Source: Isosphaeraceae bacterium
Lineage (GTDB): Bacteria > Planctomycetota > Planctomycetia > Isosphaerales > Isosphaeraceae
DNA length: 53,297 bases
NCBI GenBank assembly: GCA_025356435.1
Contig: JANXSY010000036.1
Coordinates: 1 to 53,297, forward strand
Direction of reading: 5' to 3'
The translations under genes and the position numbers were made by a program. Each line of letters begins with the position of its first letter. Position 1 is the first letter of the stretch. The notes under the pieces were generated by a model, which worked only from the letters and a program-made list of their open reading frames with translations, searched no databases and had not been told where the DNA came from. This document shows, one piece after another, positions 9,824 through 19,170 of this stretch.

Positions 9824-10336
9824 CTACTCAGCTCCGAGCGGATATCTGGCGACGGCCTCCCAAGGGCCTCCCAGATACCGCCAGAGCCGCACCGATTCGC
9901 CAAGGCCCTCCCAAGGTGACCACGTCGCCTGCATTTCCGCGAAAGCCCGCACCGCTGTGTCGCGATCAGCCTTGTTCATGATCGTGATATGAGGCTTGAA
10001 CGGCTGACGATCCTGCGGCGTAAGCCAGGGTCGAAACGATGTCGCCAGGCCTTTGTGCAACGACGCCAACCCCTCGGACTTTACCCGAACTGCGAAGCCT
10101 CCGCCGAGCCTGAAGAGGTCGGTGAAACGGACCGGGAAGGATGCCGAGGAGGCTACGAGCCCGGCCAAAGTCTCGTCGATCGTCGCCGATTCCTCGGGCG
10201 GCAAGTGATGAAAAAGGGAGATATGGGCCGGGATGAAGTTCCGCTCGGGCGGGAAGTAGCGATTCCGCAAGTCGTCGAGCCGGTCGAACGATTTCGTATC
10301 GAGACCGAGCGTGATGAGAAGAGGATGCTGGTTCAT
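9824..10336 (-). CDS. 2'-5' RNA ligase / cyclic phosphodiesterase family protein
   Basis: A 170-residue protein of the 2H phosphoesterase superfamily. Two HxS/T motifs are visible, HISLF in the first half and HITIM in the second, with an internal Arg-rich stretch between them. Related enzymes (ThpR, LigT, CPDase) act on 2'-5' RNA linkages or cyclic phosphates. The start is uncertain: the frame is open to 10438, with another candidate ATG at 10363; MNQHPLLITLGLD at 10336 matches where the fold should begin. The gene lies convergent with the pyruvate dehydrogenase E3, 20 bases apart, and upstream of the second E3 only in genome order. It has no evident link to either complex. Confidence 0.75.
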   Translation of the reverse strand: MNQHPLLITLGLDTKSFDRLDDLRNRYFPPERNFIPAHISLFHHLPPEESATIDETLAGLVASSASFPVRFTDLFRLGGGFAVRVKSEGLASLHKGLATSFRPWLTPQDRQPFKPHITIMNKADRDTAVRAFAEMQATWSPWEGLGESVRLWRYLGGPWEAVARYPLGAE

Positions 10337-10451
10337 AGGTCGGTGCAGAGCCCCTTGCAACATCTTCAACAGATCGCCGATCCCAAGCCTCGGCCTCGTC
10401 GAATCAACTCCCAAAGATCGCGCGTAGTTCGTGGGCAATAAGCCACGGCAT

Positions 10452-11858
10452 TCAGAAGTGAATCGCCCGTTTGTCCACCGCCATCGCCGCCTCTTTGACG
10501 GCTTCGCTCAGAGTCGGGTGGGCGTGGCAGATCCGAGCGATGTCTTCGGCGCTGCCGGCGAATTCCATCGTGGTGACGGCCTCGGCGATCATGTCGCTGG
10601 CTCGCGGGCCGATGATGTGAACACCTAGTACGCGGTCGGTCTTGGCGTCGGCGAGGATCTTGACCAGGCCCTCGGACTCGTCCATTGCCTTCGCACGGCC
10701 GTTGGCGAGGAAGGGGAACTTACCGACCCGGTAATCGATCCCACGCTCCTTGGCCTGCTCTTCGGTGATGCCGACGCTCGCCATCTCGGGCCAGGTGTAG
10801 ATCACGCTCGGCACCGTCTCGTAGTTCACATGGCCGGGCTTGCCGGCGAGGATCTCGGCGACGGCCGAACCTTCCTCCTCGGCCTTGTGGGCGAGCATCG
10901 GGCCGTCGATCAGGTCGCCGATGGCCGAGATGCTCGGCACATTCGTGCGGAAATGGTCGTCGGTCGCGACCTTGCCGGTCCGGGCGTCATACTTAATGCC
11001 CACAGCGTCGAGGCCCAACTCTTCGGTGTAGGCCTTACGGCCGACGGCGACGAGCACGCGGTCGGCCTCGTAGGTGAGAGTCTTGCCGTCCTTGGTCTCG
11101 GCGGTCAGAGTCGCCTTGTCGCCGACGACCTTCGCGCCCGTGACCTTGGTTTCCAGCTGAAATTCGAGACCTTGCTTCGTGAGACTCTTGAGCAGGACCG
11201 CCCCGATTTCGACATCGGCGAGCGGGACGATTCGCGACAGGAACTCGATAACCGTCACCTTCGCGCCGAGCCGCTTCCAGACTGAGCCGAGTTCGAGGCC
11301 GATATAGCCGCCGCCGACGATGATCAGATGGTTTGGCACCTTGCCAAAGCTGAGCGCCTCGGTCGAGCTGACGACGACCTTGCCGTCGAAGGGCAAGAAC
11401 GGCAGGGCGATCGGGGCGCTCCCGGTCGCGAGGAGGATGTGCTTGGCATCAAGCGTGACCTCGCCGCCATCGCTCTTTTTGACCTTCACCGACGTGGGCG
11501 TGGCGAGCGTCGCCGTCCCGTAGACCGGTTCAATCTTGTTCTTCTTGAACAGGCCGACGATGCCACCGGTCAGGCCCTTCACGACCTCATCTTTGCGGGC
11601 GAGCATCGCGGGGACGTCGATCTCGACGTTAGACACGCGGATGCCATGCTTGGCAAATCGATGCTGGGCCAGGTGGTAGAGTTCGCTCGAGTGAAGGAGC
11701 GCCTTGCTCGGGATGCAGCCAATGTTGAGGCATGTGCCGCCGAGGGTCGGACGCTTCTCGACGCAAGCGACCTTCATCCCCAACTGTGCCGCGCGGATCG
11801 CCGCGACATACCCGCCGGGTCCGGCACCGATCACCACCAGGTCGTAAGGATCAGCCAC
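10452..11858 (-). CDS. lpdA: Dihydrolipoyl dehydrogenase E3 (2-oxoglutarate dehydrogenase copy)
   Basis: Second dihydrolipoyl dehydrogenase, 468 residues. FAD motif GAGPGG at 11-16, redox pair C43/C48 in GGTCLNIGCIP, NAD fold IIVGGGYIGLELGSVW, and C-terminal catalytic HAHPTLSEA. GTG at 11858 is preferred because GGAG lies six bases upstream; a TTG immediately before it is also possible. It follows sucB on the same strand after 133 bases. Its GGTCLNIGCIPSKALL signature is the form usual for E3 shared with 2-oxoglutarate dehydrogenase, whereas the other copy has CLNWGC. Assignment to the 2-oxoglutarate complex is inferred from gene order. Confidence 0.95.
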   Translation of the reverse strand: MADPYDLVVIGAGPGGYVAAIRAAQLGMKVACVEKRPTLGGTCLNIGCIPSKALLHSSELYHLAQHRFAKHGIRVSNVEIDVPAMLARKDEVVKGLTGGIVGLFKKNKIEPVYGTATLATPTSVKVKKSDGGEVTLDAKHILLATGSAPIALPFLPFDGKVVVSSTEALSFGKVPNHLIIVGGGYIGLELGSVWKRLGAKVTVIEFLSRIVPLADVEIGAVLLKSLTKQGLEFQLETKVTGAKVVGDKATLTAETKDGKTLTYEADRVLVAVGRKAYTEELGLDAVGIKYDARTGKVATDDHFRTNVPSISAIGDLIDGPMLAHKAEEEGSAVAEILAGKPGHVNYETVPSVIYTWPEMASVGITEEQAKERGIDYRVGKFPFLANGRAKAMDESEGLVKILADAKTDRVLGVHIIGPRASDMIAEAVTTMEFAGSAEDIARICHAHPTLSEAVKEAAMAVDKRAIHF

Positions 11859-11905
11859 CAAGGGCTCCTATCGTGGATTAGGGCAAACTGCGAATCATCC
11901 ACGTA

Positions 11906-11979
11906 CAACGAAGATTGACGTAGATGAAAACCAAGACTTTGTTGATTTTATCTGCGACAATCTTCGTCAATCTGCGGAC
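11906..11979. repeat. AT-rich palindromic element with ten-base units
   Basis: Between sucB and the second lpd. On the right are three decamers in a row: ATCTGCGACA (11950-11959), ATCTTCGTCA (11960-11969), ATCTGCGGAC (11970-11979). On the left are inverted versions: CAACGAAGAT (11906-11915) and TGACGTAGAT (11916-11925). ACGAAGATTG (11908-11917) pairs perfectly with CAATCTTCGT (11958-11967), and pairing continues inward with wobbles. The base composition is clearly lower in GC than the flanking genes. It looks like a dispersed intergenic repeat; no copies were seen elsewhere in the window. Confidence 0.55.
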
Positions 11980-11994
11980 AATTGATCTTCCGGT

Positions 11995-13227
11995 TCAGAC
12001 TTCGAGCATCAGACGCTCGGGGTTTTCGATACATTCCTTGATCCGGACGAGAAAGCTGACGGCTTCGCGGCCGTCGACGATCCGGTGGTCGTAGGATAGT
12101 GCCAGGTACATCATTGGGCGGATGACGACCTGGTCGTTGATCGCGATAGGTCGCTTCTGGATCGAGTGCATTCCGAGGATGCCGCTCTGGGGCGGGTTGA
12201 GGATCGGCGTCGAGAGCAGCGAGCCGAAGACGCCGCCGTTGGTGATCGTGAACGTGCCGCCCTGAAGGTCGGAGACGGCGATCGTGCCTTCGCGGGCCTT
12301 GACGGCGAACGCACCAATGGCCTTTTCGATCTCGGCGAAGGTCATCCGGTCGACGTCGCGGATTGCCGGGACCATCAGCCCGCGTTCGGTGCTGACAGCG
12401 ACTCCGATATTGACATAATTATGATAGATGACATCCTGACCGTCGATCCTGCCGTTCACGGCGGGGAACGCCTTAAGGGCTTCAACCGTCGCCTTGATGA
12501 AGAACGACATGAAGCCGAGCGCAACGCCGTGCTTCTTCTGAAACGATTCTTTGTACTTAACGCGGAGGTCCATCACCCGCGACATATCGGCTTCGTTGAA
12601 GGTCGTGAGGATTGCCGCGGTATGCTGGGCCTCGACGAGCCGGGCGGCGATCGTCTGGCGGATGCCGCTCATCCGCTTACGGGTCTCGCGACCGGTCGCC
12701 GTTGCCGGTGCTGGACCGACCTGTGCGGGGGGATTGGCCGAGGGGGCCGGAGGCGGGACAGCCGTCGTCGTCGGGGCTATCGGTTGGGGCGAGGTCAGGT
12801 GCGAGAGGACATCGCCCTTGGTCAGGCGACCGCCCCGGCCTGTGCCCTCGATCTGACCGGGGTCGACGTTGTTCTCAGCGACTAGCCGCCGTACGGAAGG
12901 GGCGAGGGTTGCCACTGCCACCGACCCGCCGTCGTTCGGGACGGGGGACGGGGCTGATGCCAGCTTGGCGGGGGCCGCCTGGAATGGGGCGGTATCGTCG
13001 ATGGAGCCGACGATCGCCCCGATAGCCACGGTGGTGCCCTCGGAGACAGCATGCTTGAGCGTGCCGGCGCAGGGAGCGGGGACGATGGCGCTCGCCTTGT
13101 CGGTCTCGATCTCGATGATAGGATCGCCCGCCTTCACGGCAGAGCCATCGGGCTTGAGCCAGCGAGAGAGAATTCCTTCGGAGATCGACTCTCCGGCGGA
13201 GGGGACGGTGATCGGAACGGCGGCCAT
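11995..13227 (-). CDS. sucB: Dihydrolipoamide succinyltransferase E2 of 2-oxoglutarate dehydrogenase
   Basis: E2 of the 2-oxoglutarate dehydrogenase complex, 410 residues. Lipoyl domain at 1-78 with K44 in TDKAS, a Pro/Ala linker, a subunit-binding domain near 105-140 ([21 protein letters not shown]), a second Ala/Pro linker, and the catalytic domain from about 180 ending with the standard HRIVDG motif and the C-terminal NPERLML usual for SucB. ATG at 13227 is five bases past the sucA stop, with AAGGA nine bases before it inside the sucA end; a TTG nine bases further upstream overlaps sucA and is less likely. It works with SucA and the following lpd. Confidence 0.95.
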   Translation of the reverse strand: MAAVPITVPSAGESISEGILSRWLKPDGSAVKAGDPIIEIETDKASAIVPAPCAGTLKHAVSEGTTVAIGAIVGSIDDTAPFQAAPAKLASAPSPVPNDGGSVAVATLAPSVRRLVAENNVDPGQIEGTGRGGRLTKGDVLSHLTSPQPIAPTTTAVPPPAPSANPPAQVGPAPATATGRETRKRMSGIRQTIAARLVEAQHTAAILTTFNEADMSRVMDLRVKYKESFQKKHGVALGFMSFFIKATVEALKAFPAVNGRIDGQDVIYHNYVNIGVAVSTERGLMVPAIRDVDRMTFAEIEKAIGAFAVKAREGTIAVSDLQGGTFTITNGGVFGSLLSTPILNPPQSGILGMHSIQKRPIAINDQVVIRPMMYLALSYDHRIVDGREAVSFLVRIKECIENPERLMLEV

Positions 13228-13232
13228 GACGC

Positions 13233-16028
13233 TCAATCCTTGTGCGTGAGGGCGACGGCCGGCCGCGCCGGGGTCGCCGAGACCAGGTGGGGGATCGCCG
13301 CGCCGATGGCGGCTTCCACCAGTTCGTTCTGCTCGCGGTCATGGACGTGGTGAGAGCCCGTCGCCGGGCTGGCGCTGGCGTCTCGGCCGACGTACTGGAA
13401 GGCTTCCCCCAGTGTGTCGGAAAGCCGCGGGGACACGAACGTCCAGCCGCCCATGTTCTGCGACTCTTCCTGTGCCCAGACCCACTCCTCCGCGGATCGG
13501 TAGCGGCCGACGATCGATTTGAGGGCCTCAACCGGCCAGGGATAGAACTGTTCGAGCCGGAGGATGGCGACGTCGCGGGTCTTGCCCACCTCTTCACGCT
13601 TGGCGAGAAGGTCGTAATAGACCTTGCCCGAGCAGAGGACGACGCGGCGGGCACGCTCGGGATTCGCCGGGTCGTCGAGGACTTCGTGGAATCGGTCCGA
13701 GACCAACTGATCGACGGACGAGACTGCGGCCTTGTGTCGGAGGAGGCTCTTGGGCGTCATCACGATCAACGGCTTGCGGAAGTCTCGCTTCACCTGGCGG
13801 CGGAGCAGGTGGAAATACTGGGCCGGGGTCGAGGGGTAGACGACCTGGATGTTGTCCTCCGCGCAGAGCTGGAGGAACCGTTCGAGGCGAGCGCTGGAGT
13901 GCTCGGGCCCCTGCCCCTCGTAGCCGTGCGGCAGGAGCATTACCAGGCCGCTCGCCCGACCCCACTTCGATTCGGCCGAGGCGATGAACTGGTCGATGAT
14001 GACCTGAGCACCGTTGGCGAAGTCGCCGAACTGGGCCTCCCAAAGGATCAGCATGTTCGGCTCTTCGAGCGAATAGCCGTAGTCGAAGCCGAGCACAGCG
14101 GCCTCAGAGAGCATGCTGTCGTAAGCGCAGAACTCAGCCTGTCCGTTCGCGATGCGGCTCAGCGGCACGTAGCGCTCGCCGGTCATGCCGTCGACGAGGC
14201 AGGCGTGGCGATGGCTGAAGGTGCCACGCCGGCTATCTTGCCCGCTGAGGCGGACGGGAATCCCTTCGACCAGCAGCGAGCCGAAAGAGAGGGCCTCGGC
14301 AAAGCCCCAGTCGACGTCCCCCTTCGACTCGATCGCCTTGACCCGGGCAACGAGCTGACGCTCGATCTTCGGATTGATGTGGAAGTCAGGCGGGATCGTC
14401 GAGATCGACTCGGCGATCGTCTTGAGGATCTCATAGGCGACCCCGGTCGCGATCGGGGCGAACGAATAGCCAGGCTTGTAGCCGTCCCAGTGGCCCCGGA
14501 ATCCGGGCTGGGTCGGCAGTTTCTGGCCATTGTGCTTGCCGTGAACCTCGTCGTAGACGTGCTGCATCTTGTCGCGGTACGTCTCGGAGATCGTGTCGGC
14601 CTCGTCCTGCGAGAGTTCGCCCGTCTGGATCAAAGTCTCGGTATAGAGGGCGCGGACGGTCGGCCGGTTGCGGATCTTCTCGTACATGAGGGGCTGGGTG
14701 AACGCCGGTTCGTCGGCCTCGTTGTGGCCGTGCCTCCGGTAACAGACCATGTCGATGACGACGTCTTGGCCGAAGGTCTCGCGGAAATCGAGCGCCAACT
14801 CGGCGACGTAGACGACCGCGTCGGGGTCGTCGCCGTTGACGTGGAAGATCGGCACCTCGATCATCTTGGCGACGTCGGTGCAGTAGCGGGTCGACCGGCT
14901 ATCGGCCGGGGCCGTTGTGAAGCCGATCTGGTTGTTCACGACGATGTGAATGGTCCCGCCCGTTCGATAGCCCGGCAACTGCGAGAGATTCAGCGTCTCG
15001 GCGACGAGTCCCTGGCCGGCGAATGCGGCATCTCCGTGGATCAACACGGGCACACCAAGCTTGCGGTCGCGGTCTTTGAACCGTCTCTGCTTGGCGCGGA
15101 CGCGGCCCTCGACCACGGGGTTTACGGCTTCGAGGTGGCTCGGATTCGGCGTGAGAGAGAGGTGGACCTTGTGGTCGTCGGCCGTAACGTGATCGGCCGA
15201 GAAGCCCAAGTGGTACTTGACGTCGCCGTCGCCCGCGACCGATTCGGGCAGGCTCCCTTCGAACTCACTAAAAATCAGACTATAGGGCTTGTTGAGGGTG
15301 TTGGCGAGCACGCTCAACCGACCCCGGTGCGGCATACCGATGACGATCTCGCGGACGCCGTATTTCGACGACCTCTCGATGACGGTGTCGAGGAGCGGGA
15401 TGAGCATCTCGCCGCCTTCGAGCGAGAACCGCTTCTGACCGATGTAGTGCGTGTGCAGGAACGTCTCGAACAGCTCGGCCGCGTTGAGCTTGAGCAGGAT
15501 GCGTCGCTTCCGCTTGATGTCAAGCTGGGGGCGGTTCCGCGACTGCTCCATCCGTTCCTGAAGCCAGGTACGGACTTGCGTGTTGCGGATGTGCATGAAT
15601 TCGACGCCGATCGTCCGGCAGTAGGTCTCGCGGAGGACGGCGATCAGGTCGCGGAGCGTCGTGTAGGGTGGGTCGACCAGCTTCGTGTAGAACGTGCGGT
15701 CGAGGTCGGCCTCGGAGAGCCCGAAAGCCGAGAGTTCCAATAACTCGTGCGAGTCGCGGCGTGCGGTCAGGCCGAGCGGGTCGAGGTCGGCCAGGTAGTG
15801 GCCCATCTCGCGATAGGTGTCGATGAGCCGTGTGACGGCGGCCTGCGCCTGGCTCGCGTCGGGGTCGGCGTCGGCCCGGGCGCGTCCTTCGCCGGTACGG
15901 CCGAGGTCATAACCCTGGAAAAAGAACTGCCAGGTTTCGTCGACCGAACTCGGGTCGTCCCGCCACCTCTGGTAATTGTCTTCGATCAGTTCAAGATTCC
16001 AGCGGTTCGCGACCGTGGAGCGATTCAT
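13233..16028 (-). CDS. sucA: 2-oxoglutarate dehydrogenase E1 component
   Basis: ThDP-dependent E1, 931 residues, normal for homodimeric OGDH. The N-terminal segment [31 protein letters not shown] is the E2-binding type of start found in OGDH (only part quoted matters: WQFFFQGYD). The ThDP region has [15 protein letters not shown] and [10 protein letters not shown]; the active-site stretch [14 protein letters not shown] is present, as are [10 protein letters not shown] and the C-terminal [21 protein letters not shown]. It converts 2-oxoglutarate to a succinyl group on E2. The first gene of a sucA-sucB-lpd set on the - strand, it is preceded by a 238-base gap (16029-16266) that should hold the promoter, although no clear -35/-10 pair was found. 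Confidence 0.96.
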   Translation of the reverse strand: MNRSTVANRWNLELIEDNYQRWRDDPSSVDETWQFFFQGYDLGRTGEGRARADADPDASQAQAAVTRLIDTYREMGHYLADLDPLGLTARRDSHELLELSAFGLSEADLDRTFYTKLVDPPYTTLRDLIAVLRETYCRTIGVEFMHIRNTQVRTWLQERMEQSRNRPQLDIKRKRRILLKLNAAELFETFLHTHYIGQKRFSLEGGEMLIPLLDTVIERSSKYGVREIVIGMPHRGRLSVLANTLNKPYSLIFSEFEGSLPESVAGDGDVKYHLGFSADHVTADDHKVHLSLTPNPSHLEAVNPVVEGRVRAKQRRFKDRDRKLGVPVLIHGDAAFAGQGLVAETLNLSQLPGYRTGGTIHIVVNNQIGFTTAPADSRSTRYCTDVAKMIEVPIFHVNGDDPDAVVYVAELALDFRETFGQDVVIDMVCYRRHGHNEADEPAFTQPLMYEKIRNRPTVRALYTETLIQTGELSQDEADTISETYRDKMQHVYDEVHGKHNGQKLPTQPGFRGHWDGYKPGYSFAPIATGVAYEILKTIAESISTIPPDFHINPKIERQLVARVKAIESKGDVDWGFAEALSFGSLLVEGIPVRLSGQDSRRGTFSHRHACLVDGMTGERYVPLSRIANGQAEFCAYDSMLSEAAVLGFDYGYSLEEPNMLILWEAQFGDFANGAQVIIDQFIASAESKWGRASGLVMLLPHGYEGQGPEHSSARLERFLQLCAEDNIQVVYPSTPAQYFHLLRRQVKRDFRKPLIVMTPKSLLRHKAAVSSVDQLVSDRFHEVLDDPANPERARRVVLCSGKVYYDLLAKREEVGKTRDVAILRLEQFYPWPVEALKSIVGRYRSAEEWVWAQEESQNMGGWTFVSPRLSDTLGEAFQYVGRDASASPATGSHHVHDREQNELVEAAIGAAIPHLVSATPARPAVALTHKD

Positions 16029-16266
16029 GGGTGACAGGTCCCCGTGGGCCGGGTCGATTTACGACCTGGCCGTGTCTCTTGGGCCTAGCGGTTTGGCCCG
16101 AATGGGGGAGGAGACCTGCGCAAGGTCCCCTCCATGTAATCATCATACCGAAATTCTGGCTCGACCCAACCCCGTTCTGCGTCTCCACTCCAAAGTATAG
16201 AACTTCGGGGGGGAAACAAAAGGGGGGAGGACACCCTTCTCCGGCCTTCTCTGTACAATCGGTAGA

Positions 16267-16986
16267 CTAGAGGCGTTCGATCCAGTCTGCCTGACCGAAT
16301 TTTTCGGAAACGAGTCGTGAGGTAAGAGCGAGGGGGGCTTCGCCGTCTCCCTCACGTCCGGGCCAGGCGGATCGGAGTGCCTCCACAATCTCTCTACGAG
16401 ATAAAGCCAAGGTTGTTAAGAAGTTTTCGTGAGAACGCCCTTCGCGATAAGCGGGCTGACGACCGGGCGGGTGGAGATAACGGCCGATCACACCGGCCTC
16501 GATGTCGTAAATCAGGCTCGCATGGACCATCACATGCCGCTTGAGTCGCCGCTGGGCGCTGCCGGAAAATTTTCTCTGGCCGAGCGTCAGGTCGCCCGAC
16601 CCGAGCACCCGGACGTCCGGCCCGAGCGAACGCAAAGCTTCAGCCGCGCGTTCGAGGACAAAAATCTGGGCCGTGTCGACCGCCCCCAGCCGAGGGTCGG
16701 AGTCGATCAGCAGGACGACCGTGAAGTTGAGCGCCCCGGGGCCGATCAGGACCGTACCCCCGCCGCTCGACCGTCGTGAGATCGGCACGCCGTCGGCCCG
16801 GCAGGCGTCGAGCCGAACATCCTCGGCGATCCGCCCCGAAGCGCCGAGCACCACCGCCAGGTGGTCGAGTTCCCAGATCCGCAGGGCCGCCCCCCCTGCA
16901 CCCTCGTCGGCGGCGACGACCAAGGCCTCATCAAGGGCGACATTCTCCACGGCGGTGGGCAGAGTGAGGTCGAAGAATCGCATCAT
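16267..16986 (-). CDS. lplA: Lipoate-protein ligase A family protein
   Basis: A 239-residue BPL/LplA-type ligase. The lipoyl-binding segment RRSSGGGTVLIGPGALNFTVVL (positions about 68-89) and the lysine-bearing motif QRKFSGSAQRR (about 130-140) followed by MVHASL are clearly those of the LplA/LipM group. It would attach lipoate or octanoate to the lipoyl domains, and both E2 proteins with acceptor lysines are encoded next door, which supports the call. Two ATG codons, 16986 and 16983, fit the family start; the frame remains open to 17106 but that stretch would overlap the divergent purC. It lacks a separate C-terminal accessory domain, so octanoyltransferase activity of the LipM type is an alternative. 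Confidence 0.85.
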   Translation of the reverse strand: MMRFFDLTLPTAVENVALDEALVVAADEGAGGAALRIWELDHLAVVLGASGRIAEDVRLDACRADGVPISRRSSGGGTVLIGPGALNFTVVLLIDSDPRLGAVDTAQIFVLERAAEALRSLGPDVRVLGSGDLTLGQRKFSGSAQRRLKRHVMVHASLIYDIEAGVIGRYLHPPGRQPAYREGRSHENFLTTLALSRREIVEALRSAWPGREGDGEAPLALTSRLVSEKFGQADWIERL

Positions 16987-17087
16987 ACCTAGGTTATCGC
17001 CGGGACAGCGTTTGAGCCATCGGCCTTGTCGGTTTTCGGGCTTTGGTTTAGAGTCCAGATCGGTATTTCTGTCGAAAAGGTGACCGG

Positions 17088-17963
17088 ATGGGGCGAACGG
17101 TGGCACTCCTCGAGACCGACCTGACGGGGCGACCGAAGCGGAGCGGCAAGGTCCGCGACGTGTACGAAATCGGAGGCCAGCGCCTCCTGATTGTCGCCAC
17201 GGATCGGATCAGCGCCTTCGATTGGATTTTGCCCACGGGCATCCCCGACAAAGGGCGTGTCCTCACCGGCCTGAGTGCCTTCTGGTTCGCTCGACTCGAC
17301 GTTCCCAACCACCTGATCTCCGCATTCGATGCCGACGATGAATCGCTCCGGGGCCGGACGGCCGTGGTCCGCGAAGCGAAGGTCATCCCATTCGAGTGCG
17401 TCGTCCGCGGCTATCTCGAAGGGAGCGGATGGAAGGAATACCAATCGAGCGGCACCGTTTGCGGCGAGCGACTGCCCTCCGGACTCGTCCAGGGCGATCG
17501 GATCGGGCCGATCTTCACCCCTGCGACCAAGGCCGAGTCAGGTCATGACGAGAACGTCAGTTTCGAATTCATGGCCGAGGCGATCGGCGAAGGGCTCGCC
17601 CGAACTTTGAGAGATCGAAGCCTAAGCATTTATGAAGAGGCGTCGGCCTATGCCCGGTCAAAGGGCCTGATCCTTGCCGACACCAAGTTCGAGTGGGGGC
17701 ACGACACCGAGACCGGCGAGTTGATGCTGATCGACGAAGTCCTCACCCCCGACAGCTCGCGCTACTGGGACGCCTCGACCTACAAGCCCGGCGGACCGCA
17801 GCCGTCTTTCGACAAGCAGTTCGTTCGCGATTGGCTCGAATCGTCCGGCTGGGACAAGGCCAGCTCTCCCCCCGCCCTGCCCGTTGACGTGGTCGCCAAG
17901 ACCCGCGCCAAATATATCGACGCTTATGAGATCCTGACCGGCCAAGCCTTTCCCTGGAAATGA
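17088..17963 (+). CDS. purC: SAICAR synthase
   Basis: Phosphoribosylaminoimidazole-succinocarboxamide synthase, 291 residues, the ATP-dependent step that adds aspartate to CAIR in purine synthesis. Recognised from [10 protein letters not shown] near residue 20, [35 protein letters not shown], and [11 protein letters not shown] with the closely following [13 protein letters not shown]. The length and the long C-terminal [11 protein letters not shown] match the eukaryote-like/planctomycete single-domain form. AAGG lies seven bases before the ATG. Its stop is one base from the start of aroC, so the two are probably one transcript. Confidence 0.97.
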   Translation: MGRTVALLETDLTGRPKRSGKVRDVYEIGGQRLLIVATDRISAFDWILPTGIPDKGRVLTGLSAFWFARLDVPNHLISAFDADDESLRGRTAVVREAKVIPFECVVRGYLEGSGWKEYQSSGTVCGERLPSGLVQGDRIGPIFTPATKAESGHDENVSFEFMAEAIGEGLARTLRDRSLSIYEEASAYARSKGLILADTKFEWGHDTETGELMLIDEVLTPDSSRYWDASTYKPGGPQPSFDKQFVRDWLESSGWDKASSPPALPVDVVAKTRAKYIDAYEILTGQAFPWK

Positions 17964-17964
17964 C

Positions 17965-19125
17965 ATGCTTCGCTATTTGACCGCCGGCGAGTCGCACGGA
18001 CCGGCCCTTACCGCGATTGTCGAGGGGTTTCCCTCGGGGATCGTCATCGATGCCGAGTTCATCAACCGCGAACTCGAACGGCGACAGGGTGGGTACGGAC
18101 GCGGGAAGCGACAAACGCTCGAAACCGACCGGATCATCGTCGAGTCGGGCACCTATCACGGTGTCACTACCGGCGGACCGATCACGATCCGGCTCATCAA
18201 TAACGACGCCAAGCTTGAACGCCTCCAAGAGCCGGCCTCGCCGCGTGGCGGGCATATTGACCTTGCCGGTTCGATCAACTATCAGACCGGCATCCGCCAG
18301 GTGCTCGAACGTGCTAGCGCCCGCGAGACCGCCCTGCGGGTCGCGGTCGGAGCGCTCGCGCGGGTCTTGCTCCGCGAGGTCGGGATCGAGGTCTTTGGTT
18401 ATGTCCGCGAGTTGGGGGGGATCGAGGCCCCGCCGCTCTCGTTCGAGATCGAGGTCCGAGACGCCAGCCCGGTCTACACGCTTAATCCCGAAGTTGATCC
18501 CAGGATCGTCGCCGCGATCGACGCCGCGAAGGGGGCCGGGGACACGCTTGGCGGGATCGTCGAGGCGGTCGTCACCGGCTGCCCGATCGGGCTGGGAAGC
18601 CATGCCCAATGGGACCGTAAGCTCGACGCCCGGCTCGCCCTCGCGGTGATGAGCATCCAGGCGATCAAGGCGGTCGAGTTAGGCCTCGGCATCGAGGCGG
18701 CGCGTCGGCCGGGATCGAAAGTGATGGACCCGATCGTGCACAAGGCCACCGACCCTGACGATCGCCGCTTCGGCTTCCGCAGGCCGACCAACAACGCGGG
18801 CGGCATTGAGGGCGGTACGTCCAATGGCGAGCCGATCGTCGTCCGGGCCGCGAAGAAGCCGATCAGCACACTCGCCTCGCGCGGACCATCGGTCAATATG
18901 GTGACGAAAGAACCGCAACTCGCGGCTTACGAGAGGTCAGACGTCTGTGCCGTGCCCGCCGCGAGCGTGATCGTCGAGAACGTGGTCGCCTTCGAGATCG
19001 CGGCGGCGGTCGTCGAGAAGTACGTCGGCACGAGCCTATCGGCGATCAAGACAGCGATGGCGGCGATGCATGAATTGAATCGCAATCATCTCAAAAATGA
19101 ATACCGAACGGACAAGTCGTCCTAG
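17965..19125 (+). CDS. aroC: Chorismate synthase
   Basis: FMN-dependent chorismate synthase, 386 residues, which makes chorismate from EPSP at the end of the shikimate pathway. Signature stretches: YLTAGESHGPALTAIVEGFPSG at the N-terminus, GRGKRQTLETDRI, RASARETALRVAVGA, and the C-terminal NNAGGIEGGTSNGEPI followed by PSVNMVTKEP and RSDVCAVPAASV. It is complete and of normal length. It starts one base after purC and shares its message; there is no own ribosome site apart from the end of purC, which suggests coupled translation. Confidence 0.97.
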   Translation: MLRYLTAGESHGPALTAIVEGFPSGIVIDAEFINRELERRQGGYGRGKRQTLETDRIIVESGTYHGVTTGGPITIRLINNDAKLERLQEPASPRGGHIDLAGSINYQTGIRQVLERASARETALRVAVGALARVLLREVGIEVFGYVRELGGIEAPPLSFEIEVRDASPVYTLNPEVDPRIVAAIDAAKGAGDTLGGIVEAVVTGCPIGLGSHAQWDRKLDARLALAVMSIQAIKAVELGLGIEAARRPGSKVMDPIVHKATDPDDRRFGFRRPTNNAGGIEGGTSNGEPIVVRAAKKPISTLASRGPSVNMVTKEPQLAAYERSDVCAVPAASVIVENVVAFEIAAAVVEKYVGTSLSAIKTAMAAMHELNRNHLKNEYRTDKSS

Positions 19126-19170
19126 TCCGGGACATTTCGGAGCTTTCGACCGAGTACGAGGGAGACACGG

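Noticed and set aside
13242..15743. 833-codon + strand frame opposite sucA
   Set aside because: Antisense shadow of a conserved gene; composition rich in Val/Arg/Asp/Gly with no motif.
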